Shown here: positions 35,763 through 47,380 of the stretch, in pieces
Numbering within the stretch: the first letter of the stretch is position 1
Layout of the letters: each line of letters begins with the position of its first letter
DNA from: Rapana venosa
Lineage: Eukaryota; Mollusca; Gastropoda; Neogastropoda; Muricidae
DNA length: 64,000 nt
Assembly: GCA_028751875.1 (NCBI GenBank)
Contig: CM054140.1
Location: 7,063,070-7,127,069 of the forward strand
Reading direction: 5' to 3'
Made by a program: the position numbers and the translations under genes
Notes under the pieces: generated by a model
Told to the model about the DNA's origin: nothing
What the model saw: only the letters and a program-made list of their open reading frames with translations
Database searches by the model: none

Positions 35763-36105
35763 CCAAGAGGTGGCAGGATGGTTTAGACATTCACCAGCCT
35801 AACAAGTAAACTGTGAGGTTCTGGGTTTGATTCCCAGCATTGCCATTTCTTCTCAGTTTGGCAGAAAAATTGAGCTGAATGTCAAGTCTTTTTGAGGAGA
35901 CCTTAAACCAGTTACACTTGTGTGCTTACAGACTTGTGCATGTCAAAAGAATCCATGACAGTTAAAAATTGGAAAGAGCAGGGAGGAACTCCCAACTTTC
36001 CTGGCAAAACCAGTAGATTGAATCTCAACTGTATCTCCAAAGTCAGAATGTGGCTATCTGAATGGCGGGGGAAAATGGTTGCAGATATATGCAAAAATCT
36101 CACCA
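35763..36105 (+). mobile_element. SINE family E, copy 1
   Basis: The head is gaggtggcaggatggtttag acattcacca (box A-like) and tgggtttgattcccagcatt (box B). The body is gaccttaaaccagttacact and ccatgacagttaaaaattgg. The tail is aaagtcagaatgtggctatc and gcaaaaatctcacc, the L-tail, cut short. It lies less than 200 bp upstream of the EFCAB7 start codon. Confidence 0.83.
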
Positions 36106-36298
36106 GTGCCTTATACTTTAAAAGTTACATTAGTTATAGTATACATGTTTATATACATATTATATAGTTGTACATCAGTTATACATGTACTGTGTAGATC
36201 TATGTACAGTCAAATAATTGTATGACTTAACATCTTCCATCCAACTGATTTCAGACCTTGTAACAGACAAGTAATAACTGCAACCAGAGAGATACAGA

Positions 36299-36485
36299 AT
36301 GTCAACAGGACGATTGAGTCGACCGTCATCGGCAGCTTCCTACAGCAGTCGACACTCCCATGCCTCTTACGCCTCTCGGAACTCCCACTCCAGCAGTGAG
36401 CTGAGGCAGGAGTGTAAAGCGGCATACCTGTCAGTACTGGATGATACCAGCGATGCCATTGACAGCAAACAGGACTTTGTGCTGG
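36299..36485 (+). CDS. EFCAB7: EFCAB7 exon 1 (start codon)
   Basis: From ATG at 36299 (context acagaATGtcaac), 187 nt with donor gctgg/gttagt. It encodes a serine-rich N-terminus ([20 protein letters not shown]) and then [29 protein letters not shown]. The vertebrate protein has a short basic/serine tail and N-C-R-A-A-Y-L-T-V here. One base is left for exon 2. The ATG is the only upstream in-frame start seen in the exon. Confidence 0.9.
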
Positions 36486-36569
36486 GTTAGTTAGTCAAAT
36501 TCATTTATTGTTTGATTAGCATTTTTATCTTTCTGTGATTTAGAAAAGTTCTTTGGCTTTTAGTTGGAG

Positions 36570-36611
<42 letters not shown>

Positions 36612-39600
36612 TGTGTCTGTGTGTATATTATTATCACTTTCATCTTTTTGATTTTTAAAAGTTCTATGGCTTTTAGTGGAGTGTGCGTGCATGCGTGTGT
36701 GTGTGGGTGTGCGTGTTGTGTGTGTGTGTGTGTGTGCGTGTGCGCGCATGTGCATATGCATGTTTACGTGCTTGCTTGTGTGTGTGTGTGTGTATGATCT
36801 ATGTGTAGGTAGACCATTTTATATGCTGTGACCTCTCATTCGGAAATCTGAAACTGAAACAGAGAGTATAACAATAATAGTGTGATCTACTTGGGATATG
36901 ATTATGAATTAGTTTTGAACCATCAACAGTATTCATTGAGATGTTGTATTGGTTTGTATTGAATATTAATTTTTGGTATTTCATTACATAGCATTGCATC
37001 ATGGCATTCCATTGCATCTTTTATAACTTAACAGTCATGGCACATTTCTCTGCCTGAAATTTGGACTGTGTTCCCTACAGAACCCACCAAACAAACAAAA
37101 ATATGTTTGTCTGCAGGCATATAATAATATTTTGTTTCCCTATGAAAGGTAGGGACAGTTTGTTGGTGTGGGTATTTTTCCATGCACTTAAGTCTTAATT
37201 TAAGCTGCATATGGGGGCTTGGTTCATCATTGCATACAAAATATGAACACCCACAGCACTGCTTATGACTGTTGCCTTCCAGATGGGTACATTATGGTTA
37301 GAGCACTGAATATACATGAATGTATATTGAACATAGATTTCTTAGCATGAGATTCAAAGTTCCCTCTTAGGGGTGCTGGGGGCCTGTCAATATAAATAGC
37401 ATCCCCACCTTTTGGAAAATTTGTGGTATGAATTCCCTCTTTTCTATCCCTTTCTTTGTTTCTGCCTTGCTCCTGATAATGAAGAAAAAAAAGTTCAAAG
37501 TGCTCACCCCTTGGAAAGTGCATCCCTACTAGTGCAATGCCACCCATTTTAGATATTGTGAAAAGTATCATTTTGTACTCCTGACTAGTATGAAAGCATG
37601 TAACAGCATGGACATTGTGTGTTACAGTGTTACAACAGTGTGGGAGGAACCTGACACCAAAGGCCATCAACCGCTACTGGACCAATGACAGAGGTATGTT
37701 GGTCCTGATGATTAGTGAAAGCATTTTGTGTTGCATTTATTTTGATTTTTAAAAAAAAGTCATACAGATTAACTATTCCATGACACAATGACTTCCAGCT
37801 CAGTTTTCACACTGATGCACTGCCTTGTCATATTCTTATGTTTATATGCATGTCAGTGAAGCATGTACCTTGACAGCTGAATTAGAGAATAAGGTAAGAA
37901 GGAAGGTGGCAGGATGGTTTAGACGTTCACCTGCCAAACAAGTAGACCATAATGTACTAGGTTGGATTCTCAGCCTTGTCCTTTCTTTCCAGTTTGATGG
38001 GAAATTTGAACCGAATGTCGTCTTTTGGAGGGGACTCTAAACCAGTTAGATCCGTATGCTTATGGATTTGTGCACATCAAAAGAACCAGTGACATTTGAA
38101 AATCAGAAAGAGCAGGAAAGCACCTACTGACTGTCCTGTCAAAATTGGTTTGTTCAATTCCTAACTGCATCCCAAAAGTTGGAACCACAGCCAGATACGT
38201 TAAAATCGCACTATTGGTGAACCTCACAACTCAAGCCGAGGAACGAAGAAAGACAAGAAAAAAAAAAAAGGTAAAGGTCCTAGAGGTGAAGTGCCTCCAG
38301 AAACAATACTTGATGTGACTCACCGAAGAATTATCTCATCTGATTGAGGAGGTGCAGGGAATAACGCAGCAAGCCACCAGGCCACATGCTGATTTACTGA
38401 CCACGGTTCAGAAAAAGGAGGCTGAAGTGGTACGGCCACATCTCTAGTTCACAGGGACTGACTGCTTTAAAAACCTTCTAGCAGGGAACAGTAGTACAGG
38501 GAGCAAGAAGAATGGGGGAGAACAAGGAAGGGATGGGGAGACAGCATCACAGAGTGGACAGGTATGACACTGAAGTGAAGGCGACAGTCAGAGGATAGAC
38601 AACCTTCAAAGGAAAGAGGAGGCTGGTTGCCAGATGTGTCGCACCTCCCCAGGATTTCAGGATAGAGGATGGTGATGATGATGATGTTAATGGCAATGAT
38701 GATGATGATGATAATGATGATGATGTTGATGATGATGATGATGATGATGGAAAGAAATGATAACAGCAAAAGTAATGATAATAGCAATACAAGTGATGAT
38801 GGAGATAATAGTATATAATGATTGTGATAGTGATAATGATAATAATAATGATAATAATAATCTCATCAGTATGCCTGTCAGGTGTAAGAAGTGTACATAG
38901 AAGTGTTTTCAAAATCACTTCTGCAGCTTCATAAAGGGCATTTTATTTTACTTGTTGAATGACTGTGGAAAAAAACTCACATGAAGTCATGTGTTTGAAT
39001 TTCGGTAGCGTCTAGTGAATTAAAGGTGAGGATTTTTACAATTTCCCAGGTCAACTCAAGCGCAGATCTGCAAACGCCTTAATTTCCTTTTCAGTATATA
39101 CACATACACACAGTATATACACGCAGAAAGAGGGGAAGACAGAACAAGTCATGGATGGACAACATCAGAGAATGGACCAGGATGAATGACTCGGCACTAC
39201 TGCGCAGAACCGAGGACCGAGATGGATGGAGGAGGCTTACCACGGCATCGTCTTTCGTGTCTCCCCCACGACCGCCAAGGTCACGGGTCTGATGATGATG
39301 ATGATGATGTACACATGCAGAAGATCCTGGATGCAGATGATGTCCACTCTCTGCCTCCCTCCCTCTTTAGGAACTCTTGTAGCTCAGGCTTCTTCTTGCA
39401 AAGGCCTTCAGCATTCCATTGTGGGAAAACAGTGGAAGTTGCTGATGTTTCCAGCTGACTTGCTTGGTTGCTTGATTAGCACTTGCTGCGCTCTTCTCCA
39501 GTAGCTGTGGTTGGGCCCCTTTGAGGCTGGGGCCCAGTGCTGTCACAGTCAGGAAGACCCTTCGATGAGCACTATGTCATTGTATATCTGTGGGCATCAC

Positions 39601-40403
39601 ATATTGGATGGAATCTGTAGTGCCTGGCCTTCTCCTGTAACTCTGCAGGAGGTCTTCTTGCCAGTCTCAGCTGACGTGTTCCGACTGCAGGGCAGCTTAT
39701 CAGAAAGGTCATAAGAAATTTTTTTCCAGGTTTGCATGAAAAAAGGCAGGAGAATGAGCTGGGTAGGCAGAAAATAAGCAAAGGAGAAGGGGTAGAGAGG
39801 TAAGGATAAAGACAGATATAAAAGGAGTGATAGAAAAGGGAAATTTCTAGCGCAGAATTTCCAGAAGGTGGGGATGCTGTTCACTCTGAAAGAGCCCCTA
39901 GCGTGGGGAAAAATTCCTGTGGGAGAAAATTGATATGTGGTATGTCTAGTTTTATCAATTTTTTTGTCGGGTGAGTTTTTAAACAGTGGCTAAAATAGCT
40001 GGCTGTCAACGAAACTTTAAAGCAACTCCATCAAGATAATGCCAGGGGGAAAAATTCCCTGAAAAGGACGCCTCTGTGGAGGCTTAAACTCACACCCTCA
40101 GTCTCCGCTAGATCACAAGTTCTGCATTCTAACCACTAGGCTATTCCTCCCTTCTTGTTGTCTGAAAAGGAAAAAGAAGATGGTGGTTTTTTTTTGTCTC
40201 CCCCAGATTCCATGTCATTTGAGGAATTCTTGGACGTGTGTCGAGCTGAACCGGCGACCTCAGAAGACGACCTCATGAAAGCTTTTCGCAAAATTGACAT
40301 CAACGGCGATGGCTACATTTCTCTGGATGAACTGTATAAAATAATGACCACGGTAATGTGTGTGTGTGTGTATTTGTGTGTGTGTTTGTGTATGTATGTG
40401 TTT

Positions 40404-40435
<32 letters not shown>

Positions 40436-40443
40436 TGTGTGTA

Positions 40444-40480
<37 letters not shown>

Positions 40481-43400
40481 GTATGTGTGTGTGTGTGTTC
40501 GTGTGTGCGTGTGTGCGTGTGTGTGTGTGTGCGCATGTGTGTGTGTGTGCGCACGTGTGTGTGTGTGTGTTGTGCATATTTGTGTGTGTTTGTGTGTGTA
40601 AAAGAGAGAGAGAGAGAGGGAGTGCTTTGAATAAAATTAAATGAAAGGTTTAAAGCTGCATGTGTGGGCACAAGCATGTGCACACACACACTCACGCACA
40701 CACACACACACACATGTGCACACACACACACACAGACACAGATAGGCACACACAGAGACTTACTCATTCACACACACACATTCCCATACATCTGTGTATG
40801 TCCAGAGAGGAGAAAGACTGTCTCGGCAAGAAGTGAAGATGATGATCGACGAGGTGGATGAAAACAAAGATGGCCGTTTGGACTACAAAGAGGTCAGTGG
40901 ATGATTGAAGTAGTGAGGAAAGGGAGCACCATCCATTTTCTCTTTACTGACATTTTTGTTGTTCTTTATTTTGCTGTATTCTATCTTTTCTTTTTATGTC
41001 TGAAGGAGACAGAATAGCTCAGTTGTCAGGGCGCTCGTTTTCCCCAAGCTAAGGTTAAGCAGCACTGAGCATGGTTACCAAGTGGATTGGTGACCGTTTG
41101 CACACCTTGGCTTCATTCAGTACAGTCCCCCAGTTCACCCAGCTGTAAATGGGTACCTGTCCTCTATAGGGTCAGGGAAGGTAAAGCAGCGAAAGAGAGG
41201 AGTTGGGTGCTCTCCTTTATATGCTGGCCTTTGGAGAAGCTGAGGTCTCTGAGATCTTGCTCTCCAACGATTACTTAGGTTATGTGAACACCTTTTCTTT
41301 TACTGTAACACATCACCCCTATCTTCCCAGCACTCTTTTCTCATAACTTTTTGGGTTATTTGTTTTTGTTCACTGCACATTCAAGTCCTAGTGTTTCCAT
41401 TTTCCTATTTTCTCATGGCCTTTGGCCTATTGTCCACACTTGTTCCTCCTCCCTTGCATTGTTATTTACCCCTGTCTGTCTCAGGATAGCTCGATTCTTC
41501 TTAGCTCCCTCTCAGTTTTTTAAAGTAAATTATATTTTATTTGTTTGTAAATCAGGCAACATCTTAGGTTTTTCTTCTTCTTCTTCTTCTTCTTCTTCTT
41601 CTTCTTCTTCTTCTTCTTCTTCTTCTTCTTCTAAGTAAATCGTATTTTATATGTTTGTTTGTTAGTTTGTTGTTGTTGTTTTTTGGGCTGTTCTTCCTTG
41701 GCTAGAGCTCAAGCTCTGAGGTTTACCGATGGTGAGATTTTGCATATGCGACCGTCTTTGCCCACCATCAAGGTAGCAGCATTCCGACTTCAGGGATCAC
41801 GTCTAAACACTAAACCAGTGTGCATGCATTGAAAAAGCAACAACAAAAAAACTTGTCATCTGTTCCTACTGGCTTGAATTGGCCTGCTCTTCTGAAAAGC
41901 AGAATGGGTTTTAACATGTGTTCAAGATGTTCTGCATGCATTCACTCACACGTCCTCAATTTATAGTATCATCTGAAGGACGTTTGGGGGAGTGGAGTCA
42001 GTATTGACGTCAACTACAGGGGAAAAAATTCCCATGAACAGCCACCTTGGTGGTGGCTCGATCCCGGGCCATCAAATCACGAGCTCAGTGCTCTGACCAC
42101 TAAGCTATCCCGAATCATGTTCTTTAAATCTAATGGAGAGAGCATGTGAAAAATGAAATTTAAAGACTCTACTCACACAAAAAATCAGTAACAGAATGTG
42201 ATGCTTCCTGTACTATTGACTTCACTTTTGTTCTGATAAAGGCTTTCATGTCCTGGTTTTAGTTCTGTCTTGCTTTGAAAGACTGTGTCAATGTTGTGGA
42301 GGGTTTTCACCTGGTCTGGTATGGGTACTGATGCAGATTTGTTAATGTTTGCAGTCTGGTACCTTCAATTACATCCAGGTAATAAAAAGCATGAGGACGG
42401 CTGTTTGGCAGGCTTTTGTGTTGGTAGACGTGTGGTGTTCTTGTGGATTGGATTTTGTCACTTTGCTTTTGTTCACAGCAGATGTGATTCATTTTGTACC
42501 CATTTTTGCTCCCCTTAAACACATTGTGTATAGAAATACAAAAAATAGATGGAGGTAAAAAAATCTTTGAATTTTATTTTCATCTGACATTTTTATCTAT
42601 GTTGTGTGAATTTCTATTGAAGTTTAGAACTGTGTCAGTACGATTTGCTTGCAATGTTTTGCAAGTTAAGCAGCAATGTTCAAGACGCTTTGCCATGTTA
42701 AAAACCGCTAGATGTATTTTCTTATGGGCTTTAAATAGTAAGCATCAGTCGCCAAAAGAAGGAAAACAGCATAGCAACATGCAACAAGTGGGTTTTTTTT
42801 GTTTTTGTTCCTTGGCTAGAGCTCCGAGGTTGACGTGTTACTGTATGTATTGAACAGTTCTGGTCCAAAAGAGAGAGGACATTTCCTGCCAAGGTCATGA
42901 CGGCTTTTCCTGCCAAGGTCATGATGGCTTTCCCTGTTGAGGTCATGACGGCTTTTCCTGTCAAGGTCATGATAGCTTTTCCTGCCAAGGTCATGATGGC
43001 TTTTCCTGCCAAGGTCATGACAGCTTTTCCTGCCAAGGTCATGATAGCTTTTCCTGCCAAGGTCATGACAGCTTTTCCTGTCATGGTCATGATGTCTTTT
43101 TCCCTGCCAAGGTCATGATGGCTTTCCCTGCCAAGGTCATGATGGCTTTCCCTGCCAAGGTCATGATGGCTTTTCCTGCCAAGGTCATGATGGTTTTTCC
43201 TGCCAAGGTCATGGTGGCTTTCCCTGTCAAGGTCATGACAGCTTTTTCCTGTCAAGGTCATGGTGGCTTTTCCTGCCAAGGTCATGGTGGCTTTTCCTGT
43301 CATGGGTGATCTATAGGAACACTGATGCACGGCAGCAAAAGTTTTCATGGGGACTGAAAAGGTTAAAGTTGAAAGATCTGTGTGACGGATGCTGTAGCAA

Positions 43401-46320
43401 TTTGGTTAAGATCATTCGACTTCAATCCCATGGGCCCATGAAGTCATGGGTTTGAATCTTGGTGGCGTCTGGTGAATTAATGGTGGGGATCTTTAATCTC
43501 CCAGGTCATCTTCAAGTGCAGACCTGCCTGTGCTTTAATTCTCTTCTTGTCTAATGCAAATGCAGAAGATCAAATATGTATGATAAGGACCCCGAAATTC
43601 ATGTCATCATTTCTTGTTTTACGGAAACATGAACATACATCCCTGAAGTCAGAATGCAGCTACCTTCATTGTGGGCAGAAATGGTTGCATACGCAAAGCC
43701 CCACCATTGGTGAACCTTGGAGGTCCAGCTGAGGAACGGGGAAAAAACCTTCAGTTTTTTGTTTTGTAACAATTCTGAGGAGAAGGATTGTTTTTGTGTG
43801 TGTTCACGATATGCATTCATATACTGTGATGACCCATTCATTTAATCCTTCGTAACATTATCACAGCATGGAAGCATATGATTGTATCTTGTGGTCAAAT
43901 TCTTTGGTATATTGCTGGAAAGATCACCAGATAAAATTTTCTTTTTTTTGTTACATTGTGAGTAACAACTATTGACCTTGTTTATTTACTGTTAGAGTAA
44001 AACACAGCGTGAAGCATGATTGCATGACTGCTTGTGTTTGTTGTGGAGCCTTCTTCTTCTTCTCCCTGAACCCTTTAGGATACATTGAGGCATTGCTTGG
44101 AAGCTCTGTGTGCCAATTTGCTCCGTTTATGTCAGTTGTGTATCATACCCTGGGCCTCTGCAGAAGGTTTCCTTGTCCATTCTGCAATGCTGTTTGTCCA
44201 TCCTTTTTCTTTTTTCTGTGTATGTGTACCTTGTTGCCTCCTTCCCTCCTTCCCCCAGCATTTCCCTGCAGAATGGTGTCAGTAAGTCTACTGGATCTTG
44301 AAACATGGTTATGCCATTGTTGTCTCCTTTACTTGACTGAAGTCAGCAGATTTTTTGTTTCTCTCCCTCCCATTTGTCGACTAGAGTTCCGTGCTGCACC
44401 AATGGTGAGGTTTTACATATGCAACCATTTCTACCCACTGTGAAGGTAGCCAATTTCTGACTTCGGGGATTGTGTCTTATCATGACACCTTTGTGTGTAT
44501 TTAAGAAATAATTGTCATCCGTTCCTGCAGGCACAAGATGGTCTGCTCTTCCGAAAGGTAGACCAGGTTTTTGATGTGTGCACAAGATGTTGTGCGTGTG
44601 TTTGCACATAAGGCCTCAGTTTATAGTCTCAATCGAAGGACTTTTGGGGGAGTGGAGTCAGTACTGATGTTAACTCCAGGGGAAAATCCCTTTAAAACGA
44701 GCATCTCTGTGGTGGCTCAATCCCGGGCCGTCAGATCACGAGTACAAGGCTCTAACCACTAGGCTGTCCCAGCCCCCAGATTTTGATATGAACAGGTGGC
44801 TCAATGTTCTAGAAGTAATGCGCCTGCCTTGAAAGAAAAAAGTCCAGGTCAGAAGTGTGCGGTGGTTCGAATCCTGTTGGGGCCCGAAACTTTTCCCCCA
44901 CCTATTAGACCATTAGTGGTGGTCTGGGTGCTAGTCTTTTGGATGAGACGATAAACTGAGGTCCTGTGTGTTACACCTAATTATTAAGCACACGTAAAAG
45001 AACCCACGGCAACAAGAGAGTTGTCCCTGGCAAAATTCTTAGAAAAAAGTCAGCCTGATGGAGAAACAAATACACACGCAGTCAGGAAAAAGACAAAACA
45101 ATAGTGGGTGGCACTGCTCTTGTGGCGACGCGCTCTGCCTGGGGTGAGCAGCCCGAATTTCACACAGAGAAATACGCCATGGCTTAAAAGTGGTATAAAT
45201 AAAAAAATAAAAAATACTACCTAATTTTTTTGACACACTTGTTCATTGGCGATATGGTTAGTATATCTAGCATTTAGTATTTTGCAGTAACAATTTGTAT
45301 TATGTTTACTTGTATTGATCTGAACGGAGAGATGTTCTGATTTGTTTTATTTAGTGTACTCTATTTTTGTTTGTTTGTTGTTGTTTTTTATTATCTTTCA
45401 GTCTATTTGTGAGAAGGAAAGTTTTGTTTATAATTTATCTAAATTGTTTCTTGTCAGATACCCCTTGCTTTGGCTTTGATTTGTGCCATCTATTTAGAAA
45501 GCTTCGTCACAATATGTGATTGGGAAGTGTCTTCTCATTCATAGGGGGTAGGTCACCAGTCAGTGTCTGAAGAATGTCAAAACACCTGCATGATGGTAGA
45601 AAGAGTGTCATGTCACCAGTTTGATACACTGAAGCATGTCATGAGATGTAATGACAATATGTCAACTGCATGAATGTGTGGTGTGTGTACCTGTGTGATG
45701 ATAATATGGTGTTTAGTTAGGCCATCTGTCTGGCATCATCTGTCATATCATCTGTCTGACACCACCTGTCATAGCATCTGTGTGACGCCAGTTGTCATAT
45801 CACCTATATGACACCATCTGTTATATCGTCTGTGTGACACCATTTGTCATATCATCTGTCTGACACCATCTGTCATGTCATCTGTGTGACACCATCTGTC
45901 ATATTGTCTGTAAGACACCCTCTGTCATATCATCTGTCTGACACCATCTGTCATATTTGTGTGACATGTGTCATATCATCTGTGTGACACCATCTGTCAT
46001 ATCATCCATATGACACCATCTGTCATATCATCTGTCTGACACCATCTGTCATATTTGTGTGACATTATGTGTCATATCTGTGTGACACCATGTGTCATCA
46101 TGTGTGATATCATCTGTCACATCACCTGTGTGACACCATCAGTCATATCGTCCATGCGACACTTGGCATGTATGGTGTGTCATCTGTACTGCAGAGTGAG
46201 AAATGTCACATGAAACATGTGACATAAAATGATGTGCTATACCACTTGTACGAGTCTACAGGATTGTTTTGGTAACATTTTGTGACAGAACTCTGTGTGT
46301 AAGTGTGTGTGTGTGTGTGT

Positions 46321-46358
<38 letters not shown>

Positions 46359-47347
46359 ATACATGCATGTTTTGTACAGTACAAAGTTTTGCTGATAGGT
46401 TGTTTGATGTGTGTGTGTGTGTGTTTGTGTTTTGTTTGTGTGTGTGTATTACTCTTGCTGTATAAAATAAGTCCACCCCTCCCCCACCATGAAAATAACA
46501 CCAATTGGTAATCCATGGATTTAACTTTACATGTAAGCTATTCATAGGGGGCAGAATGGCCTCATGGTTAGAACGTCATTCTCAAGATCTGGTGGTAGCT
46601 GAGGGTATGGGTTCAAATCTCTGCTGAGGTGTATGTTCGAAAGAATATTCCCCCAGAATTAACTTTGGTTCTGATTCTGCTCACTCTCGAGTCTTCTGGA
46701 TGAGATTTTACTGAGGTACTGTGTGTGTGAACGCAAGTGGAATGTCTCATCCACTTGTTAAACCCGCAAGTCGGAATGCGGCTACCTTGGTGGAGGGCAA
46801 AAACAGTCGCATATGCAAAGTCTCACCATTGGGGAACCTTGGAGCTCTAGCCGAGGAAAAGAACTCCTCCCCCCCCTGCCCCCCCCCCCCCCCCCCAAAT
46901 GCATCAGTCTTTTGCGGAAGAGTAGGCTACCTGTGGCCTGTAGCATGGATGACACAAGCATACCCAGCATGCATCCTGGAGAGGAATAGATTCAACTGGA
47001 TTCAACTTTCTCCTCTGAAGTTGGAATGCGGCTACCTTCTGCATACACAAAAATAATCACCATTAGTGAACCTCAGAGCTCTAGCCAAGGAATGACACCC
47101 CCCCCCACCTCCCACCAGCCCCCCCCCCCCCCCACCTCCCCAGCCCCCCCCCCCCCCCAAAAAAAAAAATTAAGTGCAGGAATAACAGTAAACCGCAAGG
47201 AGTTAAATAGGTGGATCGGTTAAATAGGTGACACGCCTGCCTAGAAAGCGAAAAGTCCAGGTCGGAAGTCGGCAGTGGTTCAAATCCTGTTTGGGCCCAA
47301 AACTTTTCCCCCATCCATTAGACCATGAGTTGTGGTCTGGGTGCTAA

Positions 47348-47380
<33 letters not shown>

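Noticed and set aside
39186..39504. Open frames of about 90 codons on the plus strand
   Set aside because: They overlap an RTE 3' end and its GATGAT tail; no gene evidence follows.
41040..41100. Possible 5S rRNA gene
   Set aside because: Only the internal promoter-like part is present, in a repeated SINE (family D) with a tRNA-like front and unrelated 3' half.
44009..44443. 144-codon open frame with hydrophobic content on the plus strand
   Set aside because: Intron sequence of EFCAB7. It has no recognisable homology or splice logic, and its end runs into a reversed SINE tail.
45715..46165. CRISPR-like array
   Set aside because: Units are contiguous with no unique spacers; it is a minisatellite in a eukaryotic intron.
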